This document shows positions 1 through 8,986 of a DNA stretch of 64,000 bases, piece by piece (position 1 is the first letter of the stretch; every line of letters starts with the position of its first letter). Below the pieces are notes generated by a model. That model was not told where the DNA came from, made no database searches, and was given only the letters and a program-made list of their open reading frames with translations. The DNA is taken from the NCBI RefSeq assembly GCF_050487225.1, contig NZ_JBKQGY010000003.1, positions 124,001 through 188,000 on the forward strand. Reading direction: 5' to 3'. This DNA comes from Paenalcaligenes sp050487225. GTDB lineage: Bacteria > Pseudomonadota > Gammaproteobacteria > Burkholderiales > Burkholderiaceae_B. A program made the position numbers and the translations under genes.

Positions 1-1450
1 TGGGAGTCAGCGTGAGCGAAATCACAAGAGACAACAAAATCGCTACAGCTAACGTGAGCGCAAACTCGCGGAACAAACGTCCAATCACATCACTCATAAA
101 CAGTAATGGGATCAACACGGCAATCAACGAGAAGGTTAACGATAACAGTGTGAAACCAATTTGTTTCGCGCCTTTTAATGCCGCCGCCAACGGCTTTTCT
201 CCCTGCTCTATGTAGCGGGCGATGTTTTCGATCATGACGATGGCATCGTCCACCACAAAACCCGTGGCGATGGTCAGTGCCATCAGGGTCAGGTTATTCA
301 CACTGAACCCCATCAAGAACATGATGCCAAACGTACCTGCCAGCGACAAAGGCACCACCACACCGGGGATAAAGGTCGCCGTCCATGTACGTAAAAACAC
401 AAAGGTCACCAACACCACCAGCACAATCGCCAGCAACATCTCTTGCTGCACATGTGACACCGAGTCACGAATAGTGCGAGTACGATCCGCCGCAACCACT
501 ACGTCTACACCTGCAGGCATCGCCTGCTGCAAACTGGGTAATAGTTCGGTGATTTTATCTACCACTTCAATTACGTTTGCGCCAGGCTGACGCTGCACAT
601 TCAGCAAAATAGCAGGAGTGCTACCAAACCATGCTGATTGGCGCGCATCTTCAGCCGCATGCACCACGGTCGCCACATCGCCTAAGCGTAGGGCTGAGCC
701 ATTTTCATAACGCAGGATGAGGTTCTCGTAATCCTCTACGGACTGTAATTGCTCATTGGCACTAATAGAGGTAGAGCGCACAGGGCCATTTAAGGTCCCT
801 TTAGGCTGATTTACGTTGGCAGCCACCACCGTTTGACGCACATTACTTAACGTTAATTGCTGTGCTGCCAAGGCTTCGGGGTTCACTTGTATGCGTACAG
901 CGGGGCGTTGACCACCCGCAATACTCACCAAGCCCACACCCGTAATTTGCGAAAGCCTCTGTGCCACACGCAGATCAATCAGATCTCGCACGTCCGTGAG
1001 TGGCAGCGTAGGCGACATAATTGCCAAGCTAATCACGGGGGTATCGGCCGGGTTCACCTTGTTATAGATAGGTGGCGAAGGCAAGTCGGACGGTAAGGTA
1101 TTAGAAGCCGCATTAATCGCCGCTTGCACCTCTTGCTCGGCCACGTCCAACGACAAACCCAAATCAAACTGCAAAGTAATACGTGACGCACCGCCCGAGC
1201 TGGACGAGGTCATTTGCGACAACCCCGACATTTGTCCAAACTGCCGCTCTAAGGGTGACGTCACCAATGCCGTCATCACATCAGGGCTAGCACCGGGGTA
1301 TAAGGTCACCACCTGAATGGTGGGGTAATCTACCTGCGGCAGTGCTGCCACCGGCAACCACCGGTAGCCTAACAGCCCAGCCCCTAACAAGGCCAACATC
1401 GCCAGTGTGGTTGCCACTGGCCTTAAGATGAACTGGCGTGAGAAGTTCAC
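1..1450 (-). CDS. mdtB: MdtB-type RND multidrug efflux permease (3' end beyond the window)
   Basis: Inner-membrane RND permease that would pump drugs, bile salts or similar compounds through a tripartite channel using proton motive force. I translated about 483 codons from a GTG at 1448-1450. The N terminus reads FILRPVATTLAML, followed by VDYPTIQVVTLYPGASPDV, LERQFGQMSGL and NVNQPKGTL, then the transmembrane block with TIATGFVVDDAIVMIENI. These match the MdtB branch of the heavy-substrate RND family rather than AcrB. Family members are about 1,040 residues, so roughly half is missing. The GTG start overlaps the mdtA stop in a GTGA, showing translational coupling; mdtC would be expected just outside the window. 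Assignment is confident; the substrate is inference. Confidence 0.93.
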   Translation of the reverse strand, partial: MNFSRQFILRPVATTLAMLALLGAGLLGYRWLPVAALPQVDYPTIQVVTLYPGASPDVMTALVTSPLERQFGQMSGLSQMTSSSSGGASRITLQFDLGLSLDVAEQEVQAAINAASNTLPSDLPSPPIYNKVNPADTPVISLAIMSPTLPLTDVRDLIDLRVAQRLSQITGVGLVSIAGGQRPAVRIQVNPEALAAQQLTLSNVRQTVVAANVNQPKGTLNGPVRSTSISANEQLQSVEDYENLILRYENGSALRLGDVATVVHAAEDARQSAWFGSTPAILLNVQRQPGANVIEVVDKITELLPSLQQAMPAGVDVVVAADRTRTIRDSVSHVQQEMLLAIVLVVLVTFVFLRTWTATFIPGVVVPLSLAGTFGIMFLMGFSVNNLTLMALTIATGFVVDDAIVMIENIARYIEQGEKPLAAALKGAKQIGFTLLSLTFSLIAVLIPLLFMSDVIGRLFREFALTLAVAILLSLVISLTLTP

Positions 1451-2700
1451 TGTATCTTGCCCTCTGGCGCAATCAATTCCACTTCAGAACCTTCTCGCAA
1501 ACGGTCCATCCCTTCGGTGACCACTTGCTCGCCTATTTCCAGCCCATTAAGGATGACGGTATCTACATCGTTGCTCACCCCCGTTTGCACGGCGCGAACA
1601 GCCACTTTGTTCTCGGCATTAACAACGTATACGTAGTCACCGATAGAACCGGTCTGCACAGCACGCGCAGGAACAATCACGCCATCTTCCTGACCCAGCA
1701 ACACATTCACATTCACGAACTGATTGGGGAAAAGCTTATGGTCTTCGTTATCAAACCGGGCTTTGATGCGCACTGTACCCGTATTGACATCTATCTGGTT
1801 ATCAATCGCCATCAACTCGCCAGAGGCCAGCAACTCGCCATTACGGTTACTGACCGTCACCGACACCATACTGGGGTAAGACGCACGCGTAGCGGTAACG
1901 ATTTTCTCACCGTTTTCTAACACGGTATTGGCAAGTAACTCATGCTCGTGTACGGCTTCCTGTACACGCTGCAAGTCTTGTTGAGGCAATGAAAAATGCG
2001 TCGCAATAGGTTGGGTTTGGGTAATCACCACCAACCCCTCTGTGCTGCCTGCTGAGATCAAGTTACCTTTATCCACCGTACGCAAGCCCAAACGGCCACT
2101 TAACGGTGCAGTGATGCGGGTGTAATCCAATTGCAGTTGAGCTTCATCCACACCTGCTTTGGCTGCTTGTACAGCACCTTGTAATTGCTGAACCGACGCT
2201 TCTTGATTTTGCAGTTGCTGTAATGAAATAGAGTCTTGCTTGGACAAGCGTTTGTAACGGTCCAAATCTAACCTAGCCAAACGCAATTGCGCTTCATTTT
2301 GCACCAGTTGTGCTTTGGCTTGGTCTAAACGTATTTGATAGGCTCGTGGATCTATTTGTGCCAACAGCTCACCTTCTTTTATCCACTGACCATCTTCAAA
2401 GGCGATGTCTATCAGCTCGCCCTCTACACGGCTACGTACCGTCACCACGTTAAAGGCTTGTACTGTACCTATAGCTGGAACGAGTACCGGAAGCTGTCCA
2501 AAATGTGCTTGTGCCGCACGCACCGGTACTTTTGCCCCCATCATCATGCCCATCATGCCTGGACGGCCTTTAGGGGCATTCTGCCCACCCGCTGTTCGAC
2601 TAGATTGCCACCAATAAACGGCCCCTATCACAATCAGAATCAGCAAGCACCACCATATCACCCGTGCACGGGATTTTGAGCGGGATGCAGAATTGGTCAT
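1447..2700 (-). CDS. mdtA: MdtA-type periplasmic adaptor of RND efflux pump
   Basis: Membrane fusion protein linking the RND permease to an outer-membrane channel. The 417 residues start with a basic N terminus and one membrane anchor (about residues 14-30), then a Gly/Met-rich linker. The lipoyl half-motifs follow (VRSRVEGELIDIAFEDGQWI near residue 90 and LDYTRITAPLSGRLG near 195) on either side of an alpha-helical hairpin rich in Gln and Leu. Beta-barrel and membrane-proximal domains come after. It is first in its operon and overlaps mdtB by 4 bp. The 173 bp upstream hold its promoter; I saw no regulator gene next to it. Confidence 0.93.
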   Translation of the reverse strand: MTNSASRSKSRARVIWWCLLILIVIGAVYWWQSSRTAGGQNAPKGRPGMMGMMMGAKVPVRAAQAHFGQLPVLVPAIGTVQAFNVVTVRSRVEGELIDIAFEDGQWIKEGELLAQIDPRAYQIRLDQAKAQLVQNEAQLRLARLDLDRYKRLSKQDSISLQQLQNQEASVQQLQGAVQAAKAGVDEAQLQLDYTRITAPLSGRLGLRTVDKGNLISAGSTEGLVVITQTQPIATHFSLPQQDLQRVQEAVHEHELLANTVLENGEKIVTATRASYPSMVSVTVSNRNGELLASGELMAIDNQIDVNTGTVRIKARFDNEDHKLFPNQFVNVNVLLGQEDGVIVPARAVQTGSIGDYVYVVNAENKVAVRAVQTGVSNDVDTVILNGLEIGEQVVTEGMDRLREGSEVELIAPEGKIQ

Positions 2701-2873
2701 TCACTGCTCTCCAACAAGCAAAGCTATTTTTATTTAAGTAAGGGGCTATGCGCCCCAAGTTATTGTGTAGCGTGTGCAGGAGCCTGATGTCACTATTGCA
2801 ACAAGCCCTAGCCCACCTTGTGACTCACTGTAACGAAATAAGTTCCATTCTCAGTAGAGAAAGTGCCAGATTG

Positions 2874-3629
2874 TTAACCTATATTGCAGCGAGCCAGTTT
2901 GAAATGTATGTCGCGCGTTAATGGAACGGGCTTATTTGTGGTGTCTTGCAAGGCAAAACGCACCCACAGCACATACTTATTGGCACTCATTTCAGGAAAC
3001 ACTCCCGCAGCTTCATCCACCCAGACGCGTAACAACTGGAACGATTTGCCACCCAACATTTCCTGATAGTTTCCTTCGTGGGCCGTATGTTCAAGCACAT
3101 CGCCTGCATCACGCAACAAGCGCAATACCAGCATCAAGGCAGCATGCATGGGTTGAAAGGCTTCCGACCACGATTGCAGATCGGCGCGGCGTTGCGCCAC
3201 GGGCCTAGACTGCCACGCGTAATAAGAGGGAATATCTACCTGCGAGCAACCACCGGGCACCGACAATCGACCACGCAAACTGCCTAGCCAATCATTCTCT
3301 TTCAGGTTTTGCCCTAAACGCCCTTGGGCCGCCAACGGCGCTGTGACTTCTTGTAATTCATTTAACATGGTGTCCAGCAGTTTGCTGGACACACCCGGAT
3401 GCTCACGCAACGCGGATAAGGCCAGACGCTGGCGCTCAATATCCTGCAGAATCATTCCACGTAAATCTGAACGCTCACAAACATCCAGTATTTCGAACAG
3501 TGTAGTAACGGCTATCTGGTGCAAATGGGGATCGTCGCCCGCCATAAAGTAATGGAGACGATCAAACAGATATTCGACCCGCAGGAAGGCCCGTACACGT
3601 TCATTACAGGGATACTCGTAAAGAATCAC
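2874..3629 (-). CDS. zapD: Cell division protein ZapD (FtsZ-bundling factor)
   Basis: Cytoplasmic protein that cross-links FtsZ protofilaments and stabilises the division ring. The 251-residue product has the usual family length and begins ILYEYPCNERVRAFLRVEYL, the conserved ZapD N terminus. It also carries the family's WLGSLRGRLSVPGG stretch. The start codon is GTG (3627-3629). It lies 45 bp downstream of coaE in the same direction, and zapD-coaE-prepilin peptidase is a familiar betaproteobacterial order, which supports the call. Confidence 0.95.
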   Translation of the reverse strand: MILYEYPCNERVRAFLRVEYLFDRLHYFMAGDDPHLHQIAVTTLFEILDVCERSDLRGMILQDIERQRLALSALREHPGVSSKLLDTMLNELQEVTAPLAAQGRLGQNLKENDWLGSLRGRLSVPGGCSQVDIPSYYAWQSRPVAQRRADLQSWSEAFQPMHAALMLVLRLLRDAGDVLEHTAHEGNYQEMLGGKSFQLLRVWVDEAAGVFPEMSANKYVLWVRFALQDTTNKPVPLTRDIHFKLARCNIG

Positions 3630-3674
3630 GTGAAAAAAACCCTTAAATAGCTAAATAAAACGTACTTTTATGTG

Positions 3675-4274
3675 TCAACGCTGTTGCAACCACTGTTGGT
3701 GCAACTGCTCGGCCTGCTGACGAAGTGTGCTGAGAGTGGTCTTGCCATCGTTCACAATTACATCGTCGGCTACAGCCAATCGCTGCTCTCTGGTTGCCTG
3801 CGCACCCATGATACGCTCAATGACTTCATCCGTCAGCCCACTACGCTCACGCACCCGCTGTTTCTGGGTGAGCTCATCGCAGTCCACTACACAAATTCTG
3901 TCTACATGATTACGCCAACGGCCACGCTCTATTAACAGCGGAACCACCACCACTACATACAAACCGCCAGCAGACATGACCTGTCTTCGTGCTTCATCCC
4001 AAATCAATGGGTGCAGCAGCGCCTCTAATCGTTGACGCTCTGCCGGGTTGGCAAACACATGCTCGCGCATGCGTTGTCTATCCATGCCTTGTTCTGCCGT
4101 GATAAACGCAGAACCAAATTGTTCAGCAATTGCTGCGATGGCTGAGCCACCTGGCTGACACAGTTGATGGGCAACCAAGTCAGTATCCACAATGGTGGCA
4201 CCCCACTCTTCCAGCAGTGTTGCCACCTGGCTTTTGCCTGACCCAATTCCACCTGTTAACCCAATTTTTAGCAT
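3675..4274 (-). CDS. coaE: Dephospho-CoA kinase
   Basis: Performs the last step of coenzyme A synthesis, phosphorylating the 3'-hydroxyl of dephospho-CoA with ATP. I chose the ATG at 4272-4274, giving 199 residues beginning MLKIGLTGGIGSGKS, because it has an AAGGA ribosome site about 10 bases upstream and places the P-loop at residues 8-15. A longer frame to 4337 would overlap the prepilin peptidase gene and lacks homology-like sequence. DTDLVAHQL is the conserved substrate-binding segment, and the LID region around RERSGLTDE is present. It is 13 bp after the prepilin peptidase stop. Confidence 0.95.
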   Translation of the reverse strand: MLKIGLTGGIGSGKSQVATLLEEWGATIVDTDLVAHQLCQPGGSAIAAIAEQFGSAFITAEQGMDRQRMREHVFANPAERQRLEALLHPLIWDEARRQVMSAGGLYVVVVVPLLIERGRWRNHVDRICVVDCDELTQKQRVRERSGLTDEVIERIMGAQATREQRLAVADDVIVNDGKTTLSTLRQQAEQLHQQWLQQR

Positions 4275-4287
4275 AGGCTTTGCATCC

Positions 4288-5052
4288 TTAAAACCCGTAC
4301 GGGGGAAAACCCACATGCAGGCCGGACTCCCATACATTGATCACACTATACGCTAGGCATAAGTATGGCCCAAATGCACATGCTCCGCGAGGTAAACAGC
4401 GTTTCTGCCAGCAGGCTTGTATGAACCAACACGCCACCGCAGCAATCAAAATCAGTAAAAAACCAGCATGGTAGTGCGGGCTTATGGCCCATAACCCCAA
4501 ATACAGCTTGATATCACCTGCCCCAATAGGTGGCTTATGTATAAAAGGGAGGCAACATCTATAGCCTATATACAGTGCTACCACTAACCACCACACTGTA
4601 CTTGCTGTAGTCAGAGCTACCGTAAACCACCCTTGTATCAACCACGGTAACACGATGAGTGTGATCGTTACAGCATCCGGCAATAACCGCGTATACAGAT
4701 CGCACCACGCTAGAAATAATAATGCTAACGTCAGGCCGCCGTACCAAACCCCCATTCCCCACGAAAGCTGCCCAAGCATCATGCGCTGCGCTACAGCATG
4801 TAGATAAGCCATAGAGAGAAAAACGGCCAACCCTATAAAAAACACAGCACAACCTCTATGCCAATACGAGTGTGGCCAACGCGGTATACGCCACCACCCC
4901 CATGGGTTCATTAGCGTTTTTTGTGCGGCTCTAGATAAACTGCGGCAATTTGGTGTTGCACCCTGTTGCAAGATAAGGGCATACGATGTTGCCCAACCCT
5001 GCGCAAACGCCGTCAAAACTACCGCCACGATGCTACACAGCAAATACAGCAT
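4288..5052 (-). CDS. pilD: Type 4 prepilin peptidase (A24 family), divergent N terminus
   Basis: Membrane aspartic protease that cleaves, and in most members N-methylates, type IV pilin-like proteins. Both catalytic aspartates are visible: D118 in CDLYTRLLPD and D180 in PPIGAGDIKL. Several hydrophobic helices span the 254 residues. The N-terminal methylase region is poor: the paired CxxC zinc motifs typical of PilD are absent, and a Trp/Pro-rich loop (residues 50-66) takes their place. No pilB or pilC lies upstream. An AAGGA site precedes the ATG. The peptidase assignment is solid; methyltransferase activity is doubtful. Confidence 0.85.
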   Translation of the reverse strand: MLYLLCSIVAVVLTAFAQGWATSYALILQQGATPNCRSLSRAAQKTLMNPWGWWRIPRWPHSYWHRGCAVFFIGLAVFLSMAYLHAVAQRMMLGQLSWGMGVWYGGLTLALLFLAWCDLYTRLLPDAVTITLIVLPWLIQGWFTVALTTASTVWWLVVALYIGYRCCLPFIHKPPIGAGDIKLYLGLWAISPHYHAGFLLILIAAVACWFIQACWQKRCLPRGACAFGPYLCLAYSVINVWESGLHVGFPPYGF

Positions 5053-5126
5053 TGTTGGATTCCTTAATCGTGAACCGCTTTATAATGATTCTTTAATCCG
5101 CTCACTTACCTGCACAGGATGGCATT

Positions 5127-5777
5127 ATGCGTGCTTCTACTACATCTGCTTTCCCAAGCCGTTCCCTACTTACTGGCCTAGCGCTGTGCGCGTTATTGGC
5201 AGGCTGTGCCAGCCAGTCCACGCCCCCTTCCTATCAAAGTGGTCGCGCTGATACTGAAAATGACGCGCAAAACTCTGCCCGGGCACAACATACCCACGCA
5301 GCGTCTCAGTTGCAGTTTGGTTTTGGTAAAGATGCCGTGGCAGAGCAACCTCGTACTGCTGACCAACAATTGATTGAAAGCCGTCAGGTACGTGAGTTGG
5401 TAGAGCCACGCACATTCTTGGGTACGATTTCGTGCTCCCCTACCGATACGCTATGCGTACCGTTGCGTACCACGTTAACAACCGCCCCTTCAGGTGTATG
5501 GCGTATGCGTATTGAAGCGGCTGACCGCTCTGCCCCAACACATGCCACCAGTGGTTGCTGGTATCAGGTAGGCAGCCAGCCTAATCGAATTATTTTGCAG
5601 TTAAGTAATGAGGCGACGTTGGCTGAGCTCAGTTTCTTGAACAATAACCAGATGAAAGTTCAGACGTTTAACCAACAACGCCCAACGCTAGAAACGTTAC
5701 TGAGCCGCCAAGCTGATATTGATCCAATCAGCGAACTGGATGATCGTCCTGCTCCGCAATGTAATCGCGCTCAATAA
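5127..5777 (+). CDS. Putative lipoprotein of unknown function
   Basis: I do not recognise the family. The 216 residues start with an arginine-containing n-region and a hydrophobic stretch ending in the lipobox LAGC (Cys at about residue 27), so a lipid-anchored envelope protein is likely. The mature part has a low-complexity, polar first third, then a segment with four cysteines (SCSPTDTLC and SGCW visible) that could form disulfides. An AGGA site precedes the ATG. Its 3' end overlaps the convergent LuxR-type gene by 50 bp. The promoter region is shared with the divergent prepilin peptidase gene. Confidence 0.7.
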   Translation: MRASTTSAFPSRSLLTGLALCALLAGCASQSTPPSYQSGRADTENDAQNSARAQHTHAASQLQFGFGKDAVAEQPRTADQQLIESRQVRELVEPRTFLGTISCSPTDTLCVPLRTTLTTAPSGVWRMRIEAADRSAPTHATSGCWYQVGSQPNRIILQLSNEATLAELSFLNNNQMKVQTFNQQRPTLETLLSRQADIDPISELDDRPAPQCNRAQ

Positions 5778-6078
5778 GCGAGCTGGTTTGAGTTTGGCCT
5801 GAACCGTTGTAGGCGTCAGCATCCGGTTCGGCCAAGCTATAACGACTACGCATCCCCCGCGTAAAGACCAAATGTGCTAGCTCCATTGCACCGCGCACAT
5901 TTAATTTGCTGTACATACTACCTCGATGAGCATCGACAGTACGCTGCGAAATTCCTAGTTTTGCTGCAATAGACTTGCTCGGCAATCCCTGTATGACCAA
6001 TTTCATGACTTGAAGCTCACGCGCCGTTAAGCGCTGATTAAGCCATGTAGCGGTTTCTTGTAGTGGTGTCTGCATCAC
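5728..6078 (-). CDS. Small orphan LuxR/GerE-type DNA-binding regulator
   Basis: Predicted transcription factor of 116 residues made almost wholly of one helix-turn-helix of the LuxR/NarL class. LTARELQVMKLVIQGLPSKS and IAAKLGISQRTVDAHRGSMY (residues about 17-56) are the canonical pattern, with SKLNVRGAMEL completing the domain. There is no receiver or autoinducer-binding domain, so the signal input is unknown. The C-terminal 35 residues are polar and probably disordered. It overlaps the convergent lipoprotein gene by 50 bp. Target genes cannot be inferred. Confidence 0.85.
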   Translation of the reverse strand: MMQTPLQETATWLNQRLTARELQVMKLVIQGLPSKSIAAKLGISQRTVDAHRGSMYSKLNVRGAMELAHLVFTRGMRSRYSLAEPDADAYNGSGQTQTSSLIERDYIAEQDDHPVR

Positions 6079-6258
6079 AAAGCCTCCAATGTGTGACAGC
6101 AGTAAAACTGCTGCCTAAAAAGCTGTTCCGCTTTAATTTAATGTAACAAATATTATCTATATTTATGTTTAGTTACAATATGACAGAATGATCCACTTAG
6201 CAAACCGCCCTCTTTCAACCCTACTTTGTGCGCAGGGTTGAAAGCACTGCTTTTCTTC

Positions 6259-6672
6259 TTAACGATCTTTCATCAGCATCGCGATAACGCTTTGCACATC
6301 CAACGATCCAGAGGGCTCTGAACCATTTCCTGAACTGGAAAATGCACCAATCAATGTAGGCAGCAGTTCAGTTAAATGCGACAGCACTTTGCTTTCGCTT
6401 AAGCCGCTGTCATCTGCCATCGTCGCTACGGCTTTATTGCCTAATACTTGCTCTAGCTGTCCCATGCTTACCGGCAACTTTTCACCGCTACTCATCCACG
6501 ATGCCACTACCTTGGCTAATCCGCCCTGTTTGAATGTTTGAATCAAACCATTCAAGCCACCAGGAAACTTATTTACCAACGACACCAAGGCTGGAATCAA
6601 GCTGGCACGTTCTTGTTGTGCGGGATTTAATGCTGCGGATGCAACGGACATCAAAGAGTTTAGAAAGCTCAC
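6259..6672 (-). CDS. yidB: YidB-like protein (DUF937 family)
   Basis: Small soluble protein of 137 residues, very like YidB: a helical N terminus, LIPALVSLVNKFPGGLNGLI, then FKQGGLAKVVASWMSSGEKL and MGQLEQVLGNKAVATMADD. The function of the family is not established. The C-terminal third has a Ser/Gly-rich linker. It stands alone between the LuxR-type gene and the tandem repeat array that lies upstream of its start. Confidence 0.85.
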   Translation of the reverse strand: MSFLNSLMSVASAALNPAQQERASLIPALVSLVNKFPGGLNGLIQTFKQGGLAKVVASWMSSGEKLPVSMGQLEQVLGNKAVATMADDSGLSESKVLSHLTELLPTLIGAFSSSGNGSEPSGSLDVQSVIAMLMKDR

Positions 6673-6765
6673 GGTTTACACCTCGTTATTTGCTTCTTTT
6701 ACGTAAGGATTCTCCATTGTGCCGCGCTTTCAGACGCTAGAGAAAAAACAAATGCAAACAAAAAA

Positions 6766-7165
6766 TACCCCCACGCTGCCTTGCTATGCAAGGCGCTGCC
6801 CCCCGAGGGGGCTTTACGGTCTTGGGGCGGCCCTGCGACCTTCAATACCCCCACACTATCTTGCTACACAAAACGCTACTCCCCGAGGGAGCTTGACGGT
6901 CTTGGGACAGCCCGGCGACCTTCAATGCCCCCACCCTTTCTTGCTATACAAGACGCTACTCCCCGAGGGAGCTTGACGGTCTTGGGACAGCCCGGCGACC
7001 TTCAATGCCCCCACCCTTTCTTGCTATACAAGACGCTACTCCCCGAGGGAACTTTACGGTCTTGGGACAGTCCGGCGACCTTCAATGCCGCCACGCTATC
7101 TTGCTACACAAAACGCTACTCCCCGAGGGAGCTTGACGGCTTTGTGGTGACCTAGCGACTTAAAA
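6766..7165. repeat. Five tandem copies of an 80-bp GC-rich repeat
   Basis: Five head-to-tail units of exactly 80 bp start at about 6766, 6846, 6926, 7006 and 7086. Each has a short palindrome of C-run, CGA, G-run, followed by a conserved GACGGTCTTGGGACAGCCC-like block and a GACCTTCAA end. Copies 3 and 4 differ at about three bases; copy 5 is degenerate at its right end, and 7190-7275 holds a decayed sixth copy. In copy 1 a C:G stem pair is replaced by T:A in copies 2, 3 and 5. The array fills the 670-bp gap between yidB and amaB. The unit is not a multiple of three, so the open frames through it are probably not genes. Confidence 0.9.
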
Positions 7166-7284
7166 ATATCCACATGTCACACGGCTACAACAAGGCTCTG
7201 AACGACAACAAACCTCCGGCCTTGGAATGATTTCGTGACCTCCAAAACGCCCTCGCCACATCACTACATAGCACGCTCGTGCAC

Positions 7285-7314
7285 AAAAAAGCGCTGCCTA
7301 AGCAGCGCTTTTTT
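7285..7314. terminator. Bidirectional rho-independent terminator
   Basis: Six A, a perfect 7-bp stem (GCGCTGC / GCAGCGC) with a CTAA loop, then six T. It lies just past the stop of the AmaB-like gene and should end that transcript. It also shields the repeat array. Confidence 0.9.
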
Positions 7315-7342
7315 ACCCCTTCATCCTACTCATTCACTAGGA

Positions 7343-8842
7343 CTAATCACCAAACTGAATACCCTGTGCCAGCGGCAATTCACGGGAGTAGTTGATGGTG
7401 TTTGTGGCACGACGCATATAGACTTTCCATGCATCGGAGCCAGATTCTCTGCCACCACCAGTCTCTTTTTCACCACCGAATGCGCCACCAATTTCTGCGC
7501 CCGATGTACCGATATTCACGTTAGCAATACCGCAGTCCGAACCATTAGCGGACAAGAAGTATTCGGCTTCGCGCAGGTCGTTACTGAAGATAGCCGATGA
7601 CAAGCCTTGTGGCACATCGTTTTGCATGTCTACCGCTGTTTGGAAATCGGTATAACGCATGACATACAGAATAGGAGCGAATGTTTCGTGTTTCACCACG
7701 CTACTTTGCTCTGGCATTTCCACAATGGCAGGTTTCACATAGTAGCCATTAGGATATTTGTCTTGCAGCACACGTTCACCACCGTGTACGGTACCGCCCT
7801 GCTCACGCGCATTTTTCAGTGCGGTTTGCATGGCATCAAATGAGTCTTTATCGATCAATGGGCCTACCAATGTGCCTGTTTCCAATGGGCTACCAATAAC
7901 CGCACTGTCGTATGCTTTACGCAAACGTTTCAGCAGATCATCGGCCACGCTTTCGTGCACGATCACTCGACGAGTGGTGGTGCAACGCTGACCGGCTGTA
8001 CCAATAGCGCCAAATAAAATGCCGCGCATGGCCAAATTCAAGTCTGCGGATTCGCTCACGATAATGGCGTTATTGCCACCCAACTCCAGCAAAGAACGAC
8101 CAAAACGAGCCGCTACGCGTGGACCAACTTCACGGCCCATACGTGTAGAACCTGTTGCCGATACCAGTGCCACATCGTGGTTGTCTACCAAGGCTTCGCC
8201 TACATCGCGTTCGCCAATCAGCACTTGGCTCAAGCCTTCTGGTGCATCACCAAAGCGTTTCAACGCACGCTCAAACAACGCTTGGCAAGCCAAGGCGGTT
8301 AGCGGTGTTTTCTCGGATGGTTTCCAGATCACGGCATTACCACACACCAATGCCAAGGTGGTATTCCATGACCACACAGCAACGGGGAAGTTAAAGGCAG
8401 AAATCACGCCTACTACGCCCAGCGGATGCCACGTTTCCATCATGCGGTGACCAGGACGCTCAGACGCGATAGTCAGACCATACAGTTGACGCGACAACCC
8501 TACGGCGAAGTCGCAGATATCAATCATTTCCTGCACTTCACCAGCGCCTTCGGCCAAGATCTTCCCGGCTTCAATGGACACCAGCTTGCCCAAGGTTTCT
8601 TTTTCCTCGCGCAGTACCTCACCAAACAAACGCACCAGCTCTCCTCGACGCGGTGCGGGTACAGCGCGCCATGCGGTGTAAGCCTGCTTGGCTTTGCGTA
8701 CTGCTACAGCAACATCGGCCACGCTTTGCTGCGCGACACGAGCAATTTCTTGCCCATCCACAGGTGAAGAAACCGACAGCGATCCACCACGGATACTCGC
8801 TGCGTCCACACCCAGCTTTTCTAATAATTCTGCAGTTTGCAT
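7343..8842 (-). CDS. amaB: AmaB-type piperideine-6-carboxylate / aminoadipate semialdehyde dehydrogenase (ALDH7 family)
   Basis: NAD(P)-dependent aldehyde dehydrogenase expected to oxidise alpha-aminoadipate semialdehyde (in equilibrium with piperideine-6-carboxylate) to aminoadipate in lysine and pipecolate breakdown. The 499 residues contain SAFNFPVAVWSWN, the glutamate motif LLELGGNNAII (Glu about 253) and the cysteine motif GTAGQRCTTTRR (Cys about 287), all signatures of the antiquitin/ALDH7 branch. I prefer the ATG at 8840-8842; an upstream ATG (8854) and TTG (8872) are in frame. It is divergent from the FAD oxidase and transporter operon, sharing a 196-bp promoter region. The family is certain; the exact substrate is inferred. 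Confidence 0.88.
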   Translation of the reverse strand: MQTAELLEKLGVDAASIRGGSLSVSSPVDGQEIARVAQQSVADVAVAVRKAKQAYTAWRAVPAPRRGELVRLFGEVLREEKETLGKLVSIEAGKILAEGAGEVQEMIDICDFAVGLSRQLYGLTIASERPGHRMMETWHPLGVVGVISAFNFPVAVWSWNTTLALVCGNAVIWKPSEKTPLTALACQALFERALKRFGDAPEGLSQVLIGERDVGEALVDNHDVALVSATGSTRMGREVGPRVAARFGRSLLELGGNNAIIVSESADLNLAMRGILFGAIGTAGQRCTTTRRVIVHESVADDLLKRLRKAYDSAVIGSPLETGTLVGPLIDKDSFDAMQTALKNAREQGGTVHGGERVLQDKYPNGYYVKPAIVEMPEQSSVVKHETFAPILYVMRYTDFQTAVDMQNDVPQGLSSAIFSNDLREAEYFLSANGSDCGIANVNIGTSGAEIGGAFGGEKETGGGRESGSDAWKVYMRRATNTINYSRELPLAQGIQFGD

Positions 8843-8964
8843 AGCAATTTCCATCCAATGAACAGGGGACAAAGTTCCGGCAACGAGCAGGTCACCGTAT
8901 TTCTAATCAGAATATCATTTTTCGTATAGGAAAATTTATACTCAAAGGGAAAACACTAATAAAA

Positions 8965-8986
8965 TATTTTCACAATTATGAAAATA
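8965..8986. promoter_or_regulatory. Perfect 8-bp inverted repeat in the divergent amaB / oxidase promoter
   Basis: TATTTTCA and TGAAAATA are separated by 6 bp in an AT-rich stretch between the two divergent genes. A similar imperfect repeat (ATTTTTC, GGAAAAT) lies near 8928-8945. The position suits an operator, and the XRE-cupin regulator encoded at the end of the rightward operon is the obvious candidate ligand. This is inference from symmetry and position only. Confidence 0.45.

Noticed and set aside
1438..1920. 160-codon plus-strand frame opposite mdtA
   Set aside because: The minus strand encodes a clear MdtA; this is a shadow frame.
6719..7155. Open frames through the tandem repeats
   Set aside because: The 80-bp unit shifts frame each copy; the apparent proteins are repeats of the DNA, without ribosome sites or family features.
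6766..7165. Possible CRISPR array
   Set aside because: Whole 80-bp units repeat with no unique spacers, and no cas genes are present.
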